Shown in pieces: positions 27,577 through 35,400 of a stretch of 47,720 nucleotides of DNA (positions are counted from its first letter, which is position 1; every line of letters starts with the position of its first letter). Source of the stretch: Peribacillus tepidiphilus (GTDB lineage: Bacteria > Bacillota > Bacilli > Bacillales > DSM-1321); contig NZ_WIAQ01000019.1 in the NCBI RefSeq assembly GCF_009466385.1, forward strand, positions 1 through 47,720, written 5' to 3'. The position numbers and the translations under genes are program-made. The notes under the pieces are model-generated. The model made no database searches. It was given only the letters and a program-made list of their open reading frames with translations, and was not told the origin of the DNA.

Positions 27577-28347
27577 TTAAATAAGCTTTAGTTTCTTCAA
27601 TCCATTATAAATTCCATCCTCATCTACAGGAGTTGTGACCAAATCAGCATGCTTCTTCAATTCCTCGACAGCATTGCCCATTGCAACTCCTGTACCTACA
27701 GTCTTTATCATTTCTATATCATTTAGTCCGTCTCCAAATGCAAAAACATCATCGATCTTAAAGCCTGCTTTCTCTATAAGCTTTAGAATACCTGCCGCTT
27801 TCGAACCTCCGTCCGGTAGAACATCCAGGCAGTTTTCATGCCAACGAATAAAACGAAATTCAGGATAATTCTCTAAAAATAAATGCTCTTCATCCCTATT
27901 ACAAAATAAAAGCACCTGGTAGATATCATTATTATTGAAAAATTCATAGTCATGTTCCGGATGAGACATTTTTAATGACCCCATCCCCTCCTCAATCCGT
28001 TTATGAAAAGGAACGGATGCTTTCATGGATTTTTCATTTAAGAATACAAGAGGCACCTGATGCTCTGCAGAATGAGATAGAAGCCTTTCTATGTTTGATG
28101 TAAGCAGTGGTTTTTTATAAATGACTTGTCCCTCAAAAACCACATATTGTCCGTTAAAACTCACATAAGAACTAATATCAAGTTCTTCTCTCAATTCTTC
28201 GAACATAAACGGAGCTCGTCCGGTAGCAATTGCTACATAAACACCATTTTCCTGCAATTTTTTTATGGCATTTTTGGTTGATTGCGGCAATTTTTTATCA
28301 TGGTCCAACAACGTACCATCTATATCAAAAAAGACGATTTTGCTCAT
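27577..28347 (-). CDS. ykrA: Cof-type HAD phosphatase YkrA
   Basis: This 256-residue HAD-superfamily hydrolase has motif I FFDIDGTLLD, motif II ATGRAP, and motif III/IV KAAGILKL then FGDGLNDIEM. Members dephosphorylate sugar phosphates or riboflavin precursors; the substrate is not evident. The ATG at 28347 has GGGAAG 8 nt upstream. It is convergent with defB. Confidence 0.92.
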   Translation of the reverse strand: MSKIVFFDIDGTLLDHDKKLPQSTKNAIKKLQENGVYVAIATGRAPFMFEELREELDISSYVSFNGQYVVFEGQVIYKKPLLTSNIERLLSHSAEHQVPLVFLNEKSMKASVPFHKRIEEGMGSLKMSHPEHDYEFFNNNDIYQVLLFCNRDEEHLFLENYPEFRFIRWHENCLDVLPDGGSKAAGILKLIEKAGFKIDDVFAFGDGLNDIEMIKTVGTGVAMGNAVEELKKHADLVTTPVDEDGIYNGLKKLKLI

Positions 28348-28622
28348 GCTGATCACTTCCCTTGTTATTTCGTAACTACCTCATTAAATACCTTTTAATA
28401 GGATTTAGTCAAGAAACTGCAATCATAATTAGAAAATTTTCCACAACCTTCATGCAAGCTTATCCTAAGTTCTACGTATAATATCACTAAACAGGTCGAT
28501 TTTTTTACTAGTGATGATCCTTTATAATACAAAATAATAAGCAAGTAATTGAAATCATAGGAAAGTCATATTTACTTTATGAAACTTTAGTTTACAATAC
28601 TATATAAGGGGAGTGATGGTTT

Positions 28623-28694
28623 ATGCTCAAAAAGCTCCGGAAAAAGCTGCTGAAACAATGGAAGGATTGGCTTAGAAAGAAATCAATCGCATAA
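28623..28694 (+). CDS. Candidate 23-residue cationic amphipathic peptide
   Basis: A short frame starts at ATG 28623 behind AAGGGGAGTGAT (9 nt spacing) and encodes a peptide starting MLKKLRKKLLKQWKDW. It carries ten Lys/Arg and only one Asp, with hydrophobic residues spaced as on one face of a helix. A possible promoter (TTTACT, 16 bp, TACAAT) lies upstream, and a GCCCTTC/GAAGGGC hairpin follows at 28708-28730. No family is recognised. Membrane-active, toxin-like, regulatory or nucleic-acid-binding roles are all open. A competing 19-codon frame from 28616 has a worse Shine-Dalgarno spacing. Confidence 0.55.
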   Translation: MLKKLRKKLLKQWKDWLRKKSIA

Positions 28695-28707
28695 TTTTGA
28701 TTTTAAT

Positions 28708-28730
28708 GCCCTTCAACACTTGCGAAGGGC
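28708..28730 (+). terminator. Hairpin behind the small peptide gene
   Basis: GCCCTTC pairs with GAAGGGC around a 9-nt loop and is followed by TTATTCTTTC. The 28348-28600 stretch upstream of the peptide gene is AT-rich and shows no other feature. Confidence 0.65.
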
Positions 28731-28902
28731 TTATTCTTTCCTGTAAAGTTTTAGGAGTAATCTTTTTACATATTTCCTTCACTAATGAAATAGAAGATTG
28801 TTAAAAACATGAAAAAGCTGCTATTTTTTTATATAATAAATTAAAGACCTTTTTAAAAGGTATTTAATCATTAATTTACTCTTTAACTAAAAGGTGATGG
28901 GG

Positions 28903-28971
28903 TTGAGAGATATGTTTATGGAAGGTACATGTCATGTGTATTGCTGCCGACCGATAACCATATTGGCCTAG
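28903..28971 (+). CDS. Candidate 22-residue Cys-containing leader ORF upstream of rpoY-rnjA
   Basis: A TTG start at 28903 with AAAAGGTGAT upstream opens a 22-codon frame ending in TAG at 28969-28971. The peptide contains MRDMFMEGTCHVYCCRP, with three Cys. It lies within the probable leader of rpoY-rnjA: a TATAAT occurs near 28840 and a palindrome (ACCTTTT/AAAAGGT) near 28848-28862. It may be a regulatory uORF or a small protein in its own right. I do not recognise a family. Confidence 0.4.
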   Translation: MRDMFMEGTCHVYCCRPITILA

Positions 28972-29016
28972 CCCTTTTCCATATTATGCAAAACATTTGA
29001 TTGAGGAGCGATTGTT

Positions 29017-29226
29017 ATGATTTTCAAGGTTTACTATCAAGAAACAGCTAGTGAAGTACCTGTTCGTGAAAAAACTAAGACCATTTACATCGAAGGGGAT
29101 TCTGAACGAGAAGTTCGATTAAAACTTAAGGAAAAGGCATATAACATTGAGTTTATTCAACCTGTTACAGGTAATTACTTAGAATACGAAAAACAAAACG
29201 CAGATTTTAAAGTATTGGAGCTATGA
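29017..29226 (+). CDS. rpoY: RNA polymerase epsilon subunit RpoY
   Basis: This 69-residue protein has the same length as B. subtilis YkzG/RpoY, the small auxiliary subunit that binds RNA polymerase near the beta' jaw. It begins [20 protein letters not shown] and contains the [18 protein letters not shown] helix. The ATG has GAGGAGCG upstream. It lies 6 bp before rnjA and is co-transcribed with it. Confidence 0.95.
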   Translation: MIFKVYYQETASEVPVREKTKTIYIEGDSEREVRLKLKEKAYNIEFIQPVTGNYLEYEKQNADFKVLEL

Positions 29227-29232
29227 TAATTT

Positions 29233-30900
29233 ATGAAATTCGTTAAAAATGATCAAACTGCCGTTTTCGCCCTTGGGGGTCTCGGTGAAATCGGGAAAAA
29301 CACATACGGAGTTCAATTTCAAGATGAAATTATTCTAATCGATGCTGGAATTAAGTTTCCAGAGGATGAATTACTTGGAATTGACTATGTCATTCCCGAT
29401 TATTCTTATTTAGTAAATAATCAAGAAAAAATTAAAGGATTATTTATCACCCATGGTCACGAGGATCACATTGGGGGAATCCCATACCTTCTTCGCCAAG
29501 TAAATATTCCGATTTACGGTGGAAAGCTTGCCCTAGGTCTCATTAAAAATAAATTAGAAGAACACGGATTGCTTAGGCAAGCGAAGCTGATTGAAATTAA
29601 AGAGGACGATGTGATCAAATTCCGGAAGACTTCTGTCACTTTCTTCCGTACCACTCATAGTATTCCGGATTCATATGGGATTGTGGTAAAAACTCCACCT
29701 GGACAAATTGTACATACAGGAGATTTTAAATTCGATTTTACTCCTGTTGGTGAGCCCGCTAACTTAACAAAAATGGCTGAAATCGGAAAAGAAGGTGTAC
29801 TTTGTCTGCTTTCTGACAGTACAAACAGTGAGGTTCCAAATTTCACGATGTCAGAAAGACGTGTCGGCGAAAGCATTCATGACATTTTCAGAAAAGTGGA
29901 AGGGCGTATCATCTTTGCTACCTTCGCATCCAATATCCATCGCCTTCAACAAGTTACAGAAGCGGCTGTGGCCAATGGTAGAAAAATCGCTGTTTTCGGA
30001 AGAAGTATGGAAGCAGCTATTGAAATCGGTCAAGAGCTCGGATACATTCGCTGCCCGAAAGACACGTTCATTGATGCACAGCAGATCAACCGATTGCCAT
30101 CCAATCAAGTAACGATCCTATGTACAGGAAGTCAGGGAGAGCCGATGGCTGCGTTATCCCGTATCGCAAACGGTACGCACAGACAAATTCAAATTATTCC
30201 TGGAGATACGGTTGTGTTCTCTTCATCTCCTATTCCAGGCAACACAATCAGCGTATCACGTACCATCAATATGCTATTTAAAGCAGGAGCAGAAGTTATT
30301 CACGGTTCACTGAGTGATATCCATACTTCCGGTCACGGAGGACAAGAAGAACAAAAATTGATGTTGCGATTGATGAAGCCGAAATTCTTTATGCCAATCC
30401 ACGGTGAATATCGCATGCAAAAAATGCATGTTCGGCACGCTGTAGACTGCGGCATACCTGAAGAAAACTGTTTCATCATGGATAACGGAGAAGTGCTTGC
30501 CTTAACCGATCATTCTGCTCAAATAGCAGGTAAAATCCAATCTGGTTCTGTATATATTGACGGTAGCGGAATCGGTGATATTGGTAATATCGTATTACGC
30601 GACCGTCGTATCCTGTCTGAAGAAGGATTGGTTGTCGTTGTCGTAAGTATTAATATGAAGGATTTCAAAATAGCAGCAGGTCCTGACATTATTTCACGCG
30701 GTTTTGTTTACATGCGTGAATCTGGTGATCTTATTAACGATGCGCAAACACTTATCACAAAGCATTTAAATAAAGTGATGGAGCGCAGAACAAATCAATG
30801 GTCCGAAATTAAAAATGAAATTACGGATACCCTTGCTCCTTTCCTTTATGAAAAAACGAAGCGCCGCCCAATGATTCTACCGATTATTATGGAAGTATAA
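29233..30900 (+). CDS. rnjA: Ribonuclease J1
   Basis: This 555-residue metallo-beta-lactamase/beta-CASP nuclease with 5'-3' exonuclease and endonuclease activity is central to mRNA turnover and rRNA maturation in Bacillus. Zn ligands are in HGHEDHIGG (His74, His76, Asp78, His79), with HTGDFKFD and the beta-CASP motifs GxQGEPM and [11 protein letters not shown]. The sequence is nearly collinear with B. subtilis RnjA. The gene is 6 bp downstream of rpoY. RNase J1 is also a partner of SR1P/GapA in B. subtilis. Confidence 0.97.
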   Translation: MKFVKNDQTAVFALGGLGEIGKNTYGVQFQDEIILIDAGIKFPEDELLGIDYVIPDYSYLVNNQEKIKGLFITHGHEDHIGGIPYLLRQVNIPIYGGKLALGLIKNKLEEHGLLRQAKLIEIKEDDVIKFRKTSVTFFRTTHSIPDSYGIVVKTPPGQIVHTGDFKFDFTPVGEPANLTKMAEIGKEGVLCLLSDSTNSEVPNFTMSERRVGESIHDIFRKVEGRIIFATFASNIHRLQQVTEAAVANGRKIAVFGRSMEAAIEIGQELGYIRCPKDTFIDAQQINRLPSNQVTILCTGSQGEPMAALSRIANGTHRQIQIIPGDTVVFSSSPIPGNTISVSRTINMLFKAGAEVIHGSLSDIHTSGHGGQEEQKLMLRLMKPKFFMPIHGEYRMQKMHVRHAVDCGIPEENCFIMDNGEVLALTDHSAQIAGKIQSGSVYIDGSGIGDIGNIVLRDRRILSEEGLVVVVVSINMKDFKIAAGPDIISRGFVYMRESGDLINDAQTLITKHLNKVMERRTNQWSEIKNEITDTLAPFLYEKTKRRPMILPIIMEV

Positions 30901-30901
30901 G

Positions 30902-30945
30902 AAAAAAGGCTGTTCCGAAAGCTTTACTTTTGGAACAGCCTTTTT
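30902..30945. terminator. rnjA/ktrC bidirectional terminator
   Basis: AAAAAGGCTGTTCC pairs with GGAACAGCCTTTTT, between convergent rnjA and ktrC. Confidence 0.93.
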
Positions 30946-30948
30946 GTT

Positions 30949-31608
30949 TTATTCTACAATTTTCTTTTCAAAACGGTTTATGTCAGAATCAGCACCAATA
31001 ACAATTAGAATGTCGCCTTCAAGGATTCTCTCGTTTGCTTGAGGAGATACAATGATATCATTGCCTCTTTTAAACGCGACAATATTGATTCCATATTTCG
31101 CGCGGATATCAAGGTCAATAAGCGTCTTACCTGCCATTTTGCTGCTAGCCACAATTTCCACAATTGAATGCTCATCTGATAGCTCCAAATAATCAAGTAC
31201 ATTGTTCGAAACAATATTATGAGCAATTCTTTTTCCCATATCCCGCTCAGGATGTACAACATGGTCAGCACCGATTTTTCTAAGCACCTTTTCATGGTAA
31301 TCATTTTGAGCTTTTACGGTTATTTTGTTAACACCTAACTCTTTAAGCATTAGCGTGGTTAGTATGCTTGCTTGAATGTTATCACCGATGGCTACGATTA
31401 CATGATCAAAATTACGTATTCCAAGGCTTTTCAAAACAGTTTCGTCCGTTGTATCACCTACAACAGCATGTGAAGCAATCGTAGCAAACTCGTTCACTTT
31501 ATCTTCATCAATATCAATGGCTAGTACTTCCATACCTTGTTCAGCTAAGGTCCGGCAAATACTTCCCCCAAATCGTCCTAATCCAATAACTGCAAATTCT
31601 TTTTTCAC
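30949..31608 (-). CDS. ktrC: K+ uptake regulatory subunit KtrC (RCK)
   Basis: This 219-residue cytoplasmic RCK protein forms octameric rings that gate the KtrD potassium channel. An N-terminal Rossmann domain binds ATP/ADP (GLGRFGGS, then D at the end of the second strand), and a C-terminal RCK_C domain binds c-di-AMP in homologues. The GTG at 31608 has GGAGGA at 7 nt and aligns with the KtrC N-terminus. The membrane partner ktrD is not in the window. Confidence 0.93.
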   Translation of the reverse strand: MKKEFAVIGLGRFGGSICRTLAEQGMEVLAIDIDEDKVNEFATIASHAVVGDTTDETVLKSLGIRNFDHVIVAIGDNIQASILTTLMLKELGVNKITVKAQNDYHEKVLRKIGADHVVHPERDMGKRIAHNIVSNNVLDYLELSDEHSIVEIVASSKMAGKTLIDLDIRAKYGINIVAFKRGNDIIVSPQANERILEGDILIVIGADSDINRFEKKIVE

Positions 31609-31830
31609 AAGAAATTCCTCCAAAAGAGTAATTCAAATACTTCTCATATTCTACCACAAAGAAAAATGTATTTACACCTACTAAGATCTTTTACTATTAT
31701 CAGGAATCGAACAAAAAACATTCATAGCAAAAGACCGTGAGTAGCAGTCACTGGAAACATTTGACGTGTGCAATTTGGAGGATCCTACAATTATCACCTA
31801 AAAAATAAACATTTCAACCCATAAAAAATA

Positions 31831-31856
31831 AAAGACTGATCAAATGATCAGCCTTT
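31831..31856 (-). terminator. Terminator hairpin, distal copy beside repeat copy 2
   Basis: AAAGACTGATC pairs with GATCAGCCTTT. It differs at one position from 32016-32041 and stands on the far side of the repeat from ykuV. Confidence 0.75.
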
Positions 31857-32015
31857 CAGACTGTTGACAAACGCTCGCATTCTTCGTCACGAACCCTACT
31901 CCGGTGCTCATTACCGTCTAGGGTAACTCCGCTCCTCGTACAGGTTCGTTCCTCGACTGACAAGCGTTTTCAATCAGCCTGAATGTGCGTAAAACATTAC
32001 TTTGTCTTCAATCTA
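31856..32015 (-). repeat. Dispersed structured repeat, copy 2
   Basis: The core at 31856-31982 is 127 nt, the same length as copy 1 (6201-6327), and is its near-identical reverse complement, including GACAAAGTA on the 5' side and CAGTCTGA at the 3' edge. Read on the minus strand, the order is ykuV, terminator, element, second terminator copy. Copy 1 has the same order behind the 5556 gene. The terminator sequences of the two loci are unrelated, so they do not belong to the element. The stretch 31609-31830 holds the ktrC upstream region and nothing else clear. Confidence 0.85.
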
Positions 32016-32041
32016 AAAGACTGATCAAATGATCAGTCTTT
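32016..32041 (-). terminator. ykuV terminator, gene-proximal copy
   Basis: AAAGACTGATC pairs with GATCAGTCTTT perfectly around a 4-nt loop. It lies 5 bp behind the ykuV stop codon and is duplicated at 31831-31856. Confidence 0.88.
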
Positions 32042-32045
32042 ACAC

Positions 32046-32501
32046 TTATTCTGCTTTCTCGCCTTCTTCTAATACACGGAGGACGCGCTTTTCTAGCATT
32101 TTCATTCCGCTTCCACCCGCTTGGAAATGACGGAGTACACCTGTTTTATCAAATACGTAATAGGCAGGAACGTATTGATTTTCAAAGGCATCCGTCAGTT
32201 TTAATTCGCTGTCAACGAAAATTGGCTGTGTAATGTCATGTTCAGCGGCCACTCTTTTAATTTCTTCTATGTTTACATCATCTTCAGATCGTGGCATATG
32301 AACTGCGACAACATTTAACTTATCTTTGAATCGATCGCGAAATTCATTTACTTGCGGCATCGCTTCTTTGCATAGATAACAGCTGATGGACCAGAAGTGG
32401 ATTAATGTAGGCTTCTCTCCAATAAGATCAGCCTTTTTTACTTCTCCGTTTAGCCATTCAGTCGCACCAACCAATTCAGGCATTTCTGTACGTAATCTCA
32501 C
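32046..32501 (-). CDS. ykuV: Thiol-disulfide oxidoreductase YkuV (TlpA/AhpC family)
   Basis: This 151-residue thioredoxin-fold protein has the redox motif CYLC (Cys41, Cys44) in HFWSISCYLCKEAMPQVNEF, then VPAYYVFDKTG with the cis-Pro. It has no signal peptide or membrane anchor, so it is cytoplasmic like B. subtilis YkuV. The start is GTG behind GGAGGTG. It lies 80 bp downstream of ykuU, with a hairpin between them, and may act on that peroxiredoxin. Confidence 0.93.
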   Translation of the reverse strand: MRLRTEMPELVGATEWLNGEVKKADLIGEKPTLIHFWSISCYLCKEAMPQVNEFRDRFKDKLNVVAVHMPRSEDDVNIEEIKRVAAEHDITQPIFVDSELKLTDAFENQYVPAYYVFDKTGVLRHFQAGGSGMKMLEKRVLRVLEEGEKAE

Positions 32502-32535
32502 GAGAATGCACCTCCGTTAATGTATGAAGTATGAA

Positions 32536-32561
32536 AAAGACCTAACACTAGGTTAGGCCTT
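32536..32561 (-). terminator. Hairpin between ykuU and ykuV
   Basis: AAGACCTAAC pairs with GTTAGGCCTT around a 5-nt loop. It is followed on the minus strand by TTTTT and may be an attenuating terminator of ykuU. Confidence 0.8.
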
Positions 32562-32581
32562 ACTATTAGGAAACTCTTTGA

Positions 32582-33124
32582 TTATAGAGTTTTTTGTCCT
32601 GGTCTCCAGTTAGCAGGGCACAATCCGCCTGTTTGAAGAGCTTGAAGTACGCGAAGAGTTTCATCTACATCACGGCCAATGTTGTTGTGATGAACAACTG
32701 AATACATTAATTCACCTTCTGGGCTGATGATGAAAAGACCGCGAAGTGCGATTCCTTCTTCTTCAATTAACACGCCGTATTCGCGAGAAACAACGTGGTT
32801 TGTGTCAGCTGCTAATGGATATTTAAGATCTCCTAAACCGTTGTTTTTACGATCCGTGTTAATCCAAGCTAAGTGAGTATGGATTGTATCTGTAGAAACT
32901 CCAATCACTTCTGCGTCTAAATCTGCAAACTCATCATAACGGTCAGAAAGAGCAATAATTTCTGTTGGACATACGAAAGTAAAGTCCATTGGATAGAAGA
33001 AAAGAACTGTCCATTTTCCTTGTTTCATGATTTCTTCAAGGCTAACTTTTCCGAATTCTTTGTTTGGTAATACAGCATCCATTTCAAAACGAGGTGCTTG
33101 TTTTCCTACCATACGCTCTGGCAT
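32582..33124 (-). CDS. ykuU: 2-Cys peroxiredoxin YkuU
   Basis: This 180-residue AhpC/TSA peroxiredoxin has the peroxidatic Cys52 in FTFVCPTE and the resolving Cys169 in GLCPANW, so it is a typical 2-Cys enzyme that reduces H2O2 and organic peroxides. The ATG has GGAGGGATT upstream. An extended inverted repeat 34 bp upstream of the start (33158-33187) is a likely control site. In B. subtilis it neighbours ykuV in the same way. Confidence 0.95.
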   Translation of the reverse strand: MPERMVGKQAPRFEMDAVLPNKEFGKVSLEEIMKQGKWTVLFFYPMDFTFVCPTEIIALSDRYDEFADLDAEVIGVSTDTIHTHLAWINTDRKNNGLGDLKYPLAADTNHVVSREYGVLIEEEGIALRGLFIISPEGELMYSVVHHNNIGRDVDETLRVLQALQTGGLCPANWRPGQKTL

Positions 33125-33157
33125 GAATAAATCCCTCCAAAATAAATTTTTATTTTA

Positions 33158-33187
33158 ATTGAGAATATAAGAGTATATATTCTCAAT
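33158..33187 (-). promoter_or_regulatory. Perfect inverted repeat upstream of ykuU
   Basis: ATTGAGAATATA and TATATTCTCAAT form 12-bp perfect arms with a 6-bp spacer. It may be a repressor operator or a 5' UTR hairpin. It does not match the 7-1-7 PerR/Fur box exactly. Confidence 0.6.
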
Positions 33188-33601
33188 TAGTCCCTAAACA
33201 CATTTCTTATTATAGACAAGACTACATAGTTAGTCAACCTTTATTTAAAATTAATTTAAAAAAGGATTTATTTTAAAAGATAATTTGACAACATGTAAAA
33301 ACATCCCTCTTTCATCCTTCCCTTTATGATGAAAAATAATCATGGAAAAATGGAAAGTATGGGACAATACATAGTTTATCATTGATTTATCGTGGAATAA
33401 AATAATATGCTTTGGGATGGAGAATTTTAGGAAATGTTTCTGAATAGAGGTTTTTAAACTGTTTTACTTCTTTATAAACCAAGGGCCTGGCACCCTTCGA
33501 TCCGTATATAGAAAACTAGAGGACTGTTCCTACAATTTGTCATTACTATATATGGGGGCCAAGCACTTTTGTAGTACCTGTTATTTTTTTATTTGGAATA
33601 T
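33188..33601. other. Gene-free stretch with GC-rich islands
   Basis: About 410 mostly AT-rich bases. Two GC-richer islands at 33484-33500 (AAGGGCCTGGCACCCTT, which folds on itself) and 33556-33571 (GGGGGCCAAGCACTTT) resemble degenerate ends of a small repeat. I see no gene. Confidence 0.4.
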
Positions 33602-33907
33602 TTATAAACATAGAAAATGATTCTGCCAAAAATACTTCTTAATCCCTAACACTTTTAAAAACTGCTCGATTTTATGAAGTGATTGTTCCTCATATTCCTC
33701 AATGATAGAAAACTCTCTAAAATATGCCACTTTCTCATAATTCTGGCAAGTATTTTTAAATCCTTCTAAAATAGATCCATCTTCAGCACAGGTGTAAATG
33801 ATTGCTTCCCCAACTTTCTTCGAAGCATGCTTAAAATAAAAAGAAAAGACAATAGCACATTCTTCATCAAAAAAAGAAGGATTCACTGTCATACTAATAT
33901 CTACCAT
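33602..33907 (-). CDS. Hypothetical protein
   Basis: The 101-residue protein has alternating strands and helices (CAIVFSFYFKHASKKVGEAII, SIIEEYEEQSLHKIEQFLKVL) and no signal or membrane segment. No family is recognised. The ATG has GTAAGGAAA upstream. It is in the block that is absent from this place in B. subtilis. Confidence 0.65.
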   Translation of the reverse strand: MVDISMTVNPSFFDEECAIVFSFYFKHASKKVGEAIIYTCAEDGSILEGFKNTCQNYEKVAYFREFSIIEEYEEQSLHKIEQFLKVLGIKKYFWQNHFLCL

Positions 33908-34090
33908 TTTCCTTACACCTACCTTTGATTAGTACATTTATACAATATCAAAATTAGAAATCATAGATAAAAGTCCTTTAAAAGTGAAAAATTGTGATTT
34001 TTTCTGTTTTTTTTGGTGAATTAGCGCATTAACCTTTCAAAATATAACTAGAGGAATATGCCTAAAAGAATAGGTCATAAATAATAAAAA

Positions 34091-34112
34091 TGCACCTCAC
34101 ATTTGAGGTGCA
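34091..34112 (-). terminator. papR-like gene terminator
   Basis: TGCACCTCA pairs with TGAGGTGCA around a 4-nt loop and is followed by TTTTTA on the minus strand. Confidence 0.88.
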
Positions 34113-34136
34113 AATCAAGAGGGTGTAGATATAAAA

Positions 34137-34265
34137 TTAAAAAACTGGTGGTAATTCGAAAGTTCCTACTGTACCACCATTATCTTGGTTTGCTGCAGGT
34201 ACAGCAAAGGTAAATCCTGCAATAAGAGTTAATGCAAATAATACTCCGATTAATTTCTTTTTCAT
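34137..34265 (-). CDS. PapR-like secreted signalling pro-peptide (candidate)
   Basis: The 42-codon gene encodes a basic N-terminus and hydrophobic signal segment (KKKLIGVLFALTLIAGFTFA) and a short tail ending TFELPPVF. The layout is that of PapR of the B. cereus group: about 48 residues, a signal peptide, and a C-terminal heptapeptide such as ADLPFEF cut out by NprB. Here the end FELPPVF has the same Leu-Pro with aromatic neighbours. The ATG has GAGGAGG just upstream. The gene is divergent from a PlcR-like regulator, whereas in B. cereus papR follows plcR. It has its own terminator. Confidence 0.72.
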   Translation of the reverse strand: MKKKLIGVLFALTLIAGFTFAVPAANQDNGGTVGTFELPPVF

Positions 34266-34318
34266 GGGTAATTCCTCCTCATTTTCTAAAAAATATTTAA
34301 TTAATGCTGATAAAACTT

Positions 34319-34338
34319 TATAGTTATATATAACCATA
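34319..34338. promoter_or_regulatory. Candidate operator between papR-like and plcR-like genes
   Basis: TATAGTTATA and TATAACCATA form a 20-bp palindrome with one mismatched pair, including the perfect GTTATATATAAC. It lies 54 bp upstream of the peptide gene and about 125 bp upstream of the regulator gene. It has TATR/YATA ends like a PlcR box, but wider spacing. Confidence 0.5.
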
Positions 34339-34461
34339 TTCAAAATAATTAAGGATTCTTGAATAATTCTATTTACAGTATAAAATATACGAAAAATCTA
34401 TAATTTTCTATTTGTATATTAAAAAAATATAACTCTAGGCATATTTTAAGGAGTTTGGAAA

Positions 34462-35370
34462 ATGGACTTTTTTGCAATTGGACAGAAGATTAAAGAACTA
34501 CGTAAACAGGCTGGTTTTTCACAGTCCGAACTTGCAGAGGGAATTTGTACCCAAGCACAAATAAGCAAAATTGAAAAAGGAGATGTATATCCATATGCAT
34601 CAACCCTTTACTTAATTTCTAAGAAACTAGGTGTAGATGTCAATTACTTTTTTGATATTGGGATGACTCCTAGACTAGATTATGTCCAAGAAGTAAGTTA
34701 TCAATTAAAAATTACTAGAAGGTCGATGAATTATGAAGAAATGCGCCAAATTGTAGAAACAGAAGAAAAAAATCCACTTTTTATCCAAAATAAAAGAAAT
34801 TATCAATTACTTTTATGGCATAAAGGGATTTATGAATACATGTTGAACAAAAATGTAGAAAAAGCCATTGATATATTAGAACAAGCCATCACATTGACAC
34901 AACCAAAAAATAAAATACTTACAGAAAAAGAAATCGAGTTATTATTAAGCATAGGTGTGATATATTCTGAAGAACATCTGCACGAAAAAGCACTTGAAAC
35001 ATACAATACCGCGAATACTCATATGAAGTCTTTGCCATATTTGAACGATTGTACCATTAAAACTAGGCTTTTATACAATCTTGCAAGAACCCATACAAGA
35101 TTGGGGCAGTTTAAAGAATCCATTAAATATTGTGAAGAAGCTATTAAATGGTGCTTGCAGAAGGAAAATCTTTATTTATTGGGTGAACTGCATTATCATT
35201 TAGGATATAACTATGAATTAAAGGAAAACTTTCAGACAGCCTCGAAATATATGAAAAAGGCCTATTTCATTTTAGATTTACAAAACAATAAACGTTTTAC
35301 AGCTTTTATTAAAGAAAAACTGGAAGGCTGGAAAAAAGAAGGCAAGACTTCAATTTTATTAGAAGTGTAA
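34462..35370 (+). CDS. PlcR-like quorum-sensing transcriptional regulator (RRNPP family)
   Basis: This 302-residue regulator has an N-terminal XRE helix-turn-helix (residues 5-60, LRKQAGFSQSELAEGI with SKIEKGDVYP) and a TPR superhelix through the rest (repeats near AIDILEQAI, ALETYNTANTH, SIKYCEEAIKW, ASKYMKKAYF). This matches PlcR and PlcRa: an HTH, a linker helix and five TPRs that bind a re-imported oligopeptide. The residue pattern CTQAQISKIEKGDVYP is close to PlcR CHQSEVSRIESGAVYP. The candidate ligand is the divergent pro-peptide at 34137. The ATG has AAGGAG upstream. The target regulon cannot be read here. Confidence 0.85.
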   Translation: MDFFAIGQKIKELRKQAGFSQSELAEGICTQAQISKIEKGDVYPYASTLYLISKKLGVDVNYFFDIGMTPRLDYVQEVSYQLKITRRSMNYEEMRQIVETEEKNPLFIQNKRNYQLLLWHKGIYEYMLNKNVEKAIDILEQAITLTQPKNKILTEKEIELLLSIGVIYSEEHLHEKALETYNTANTHMKSLPYLNDCTIKTRLLYNLARTHTRLGQFKESIKYCEEAIKWCLQKENLYLLGELHYHLGYNYELKENFQTASKYMKKAYFILDLQNNKRFTAFIKEKLEGWKKEGKTSILLEV

Positions 35371-35374
35371 AACG

Positions 35375-35400
35375 GGAGACTATTTGGTCAAATAGTCTCC
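35375..35400 (+). terminator. plcR-like terminator
   Basis: GGAGACTATTTG pairs perfectly with CAAATAGTCTCC around a 2-nt loop, followed by TATTTTTT. Confidence 0.92.

Noticed and set aside
28616-28675. Overlapping 19-codon frame at the small peptide locus
   Set aside because: Its ATG lies only 4 nt from the Shine-Dalgarno core, whereas the 28623 frame has 9 nt spacing.
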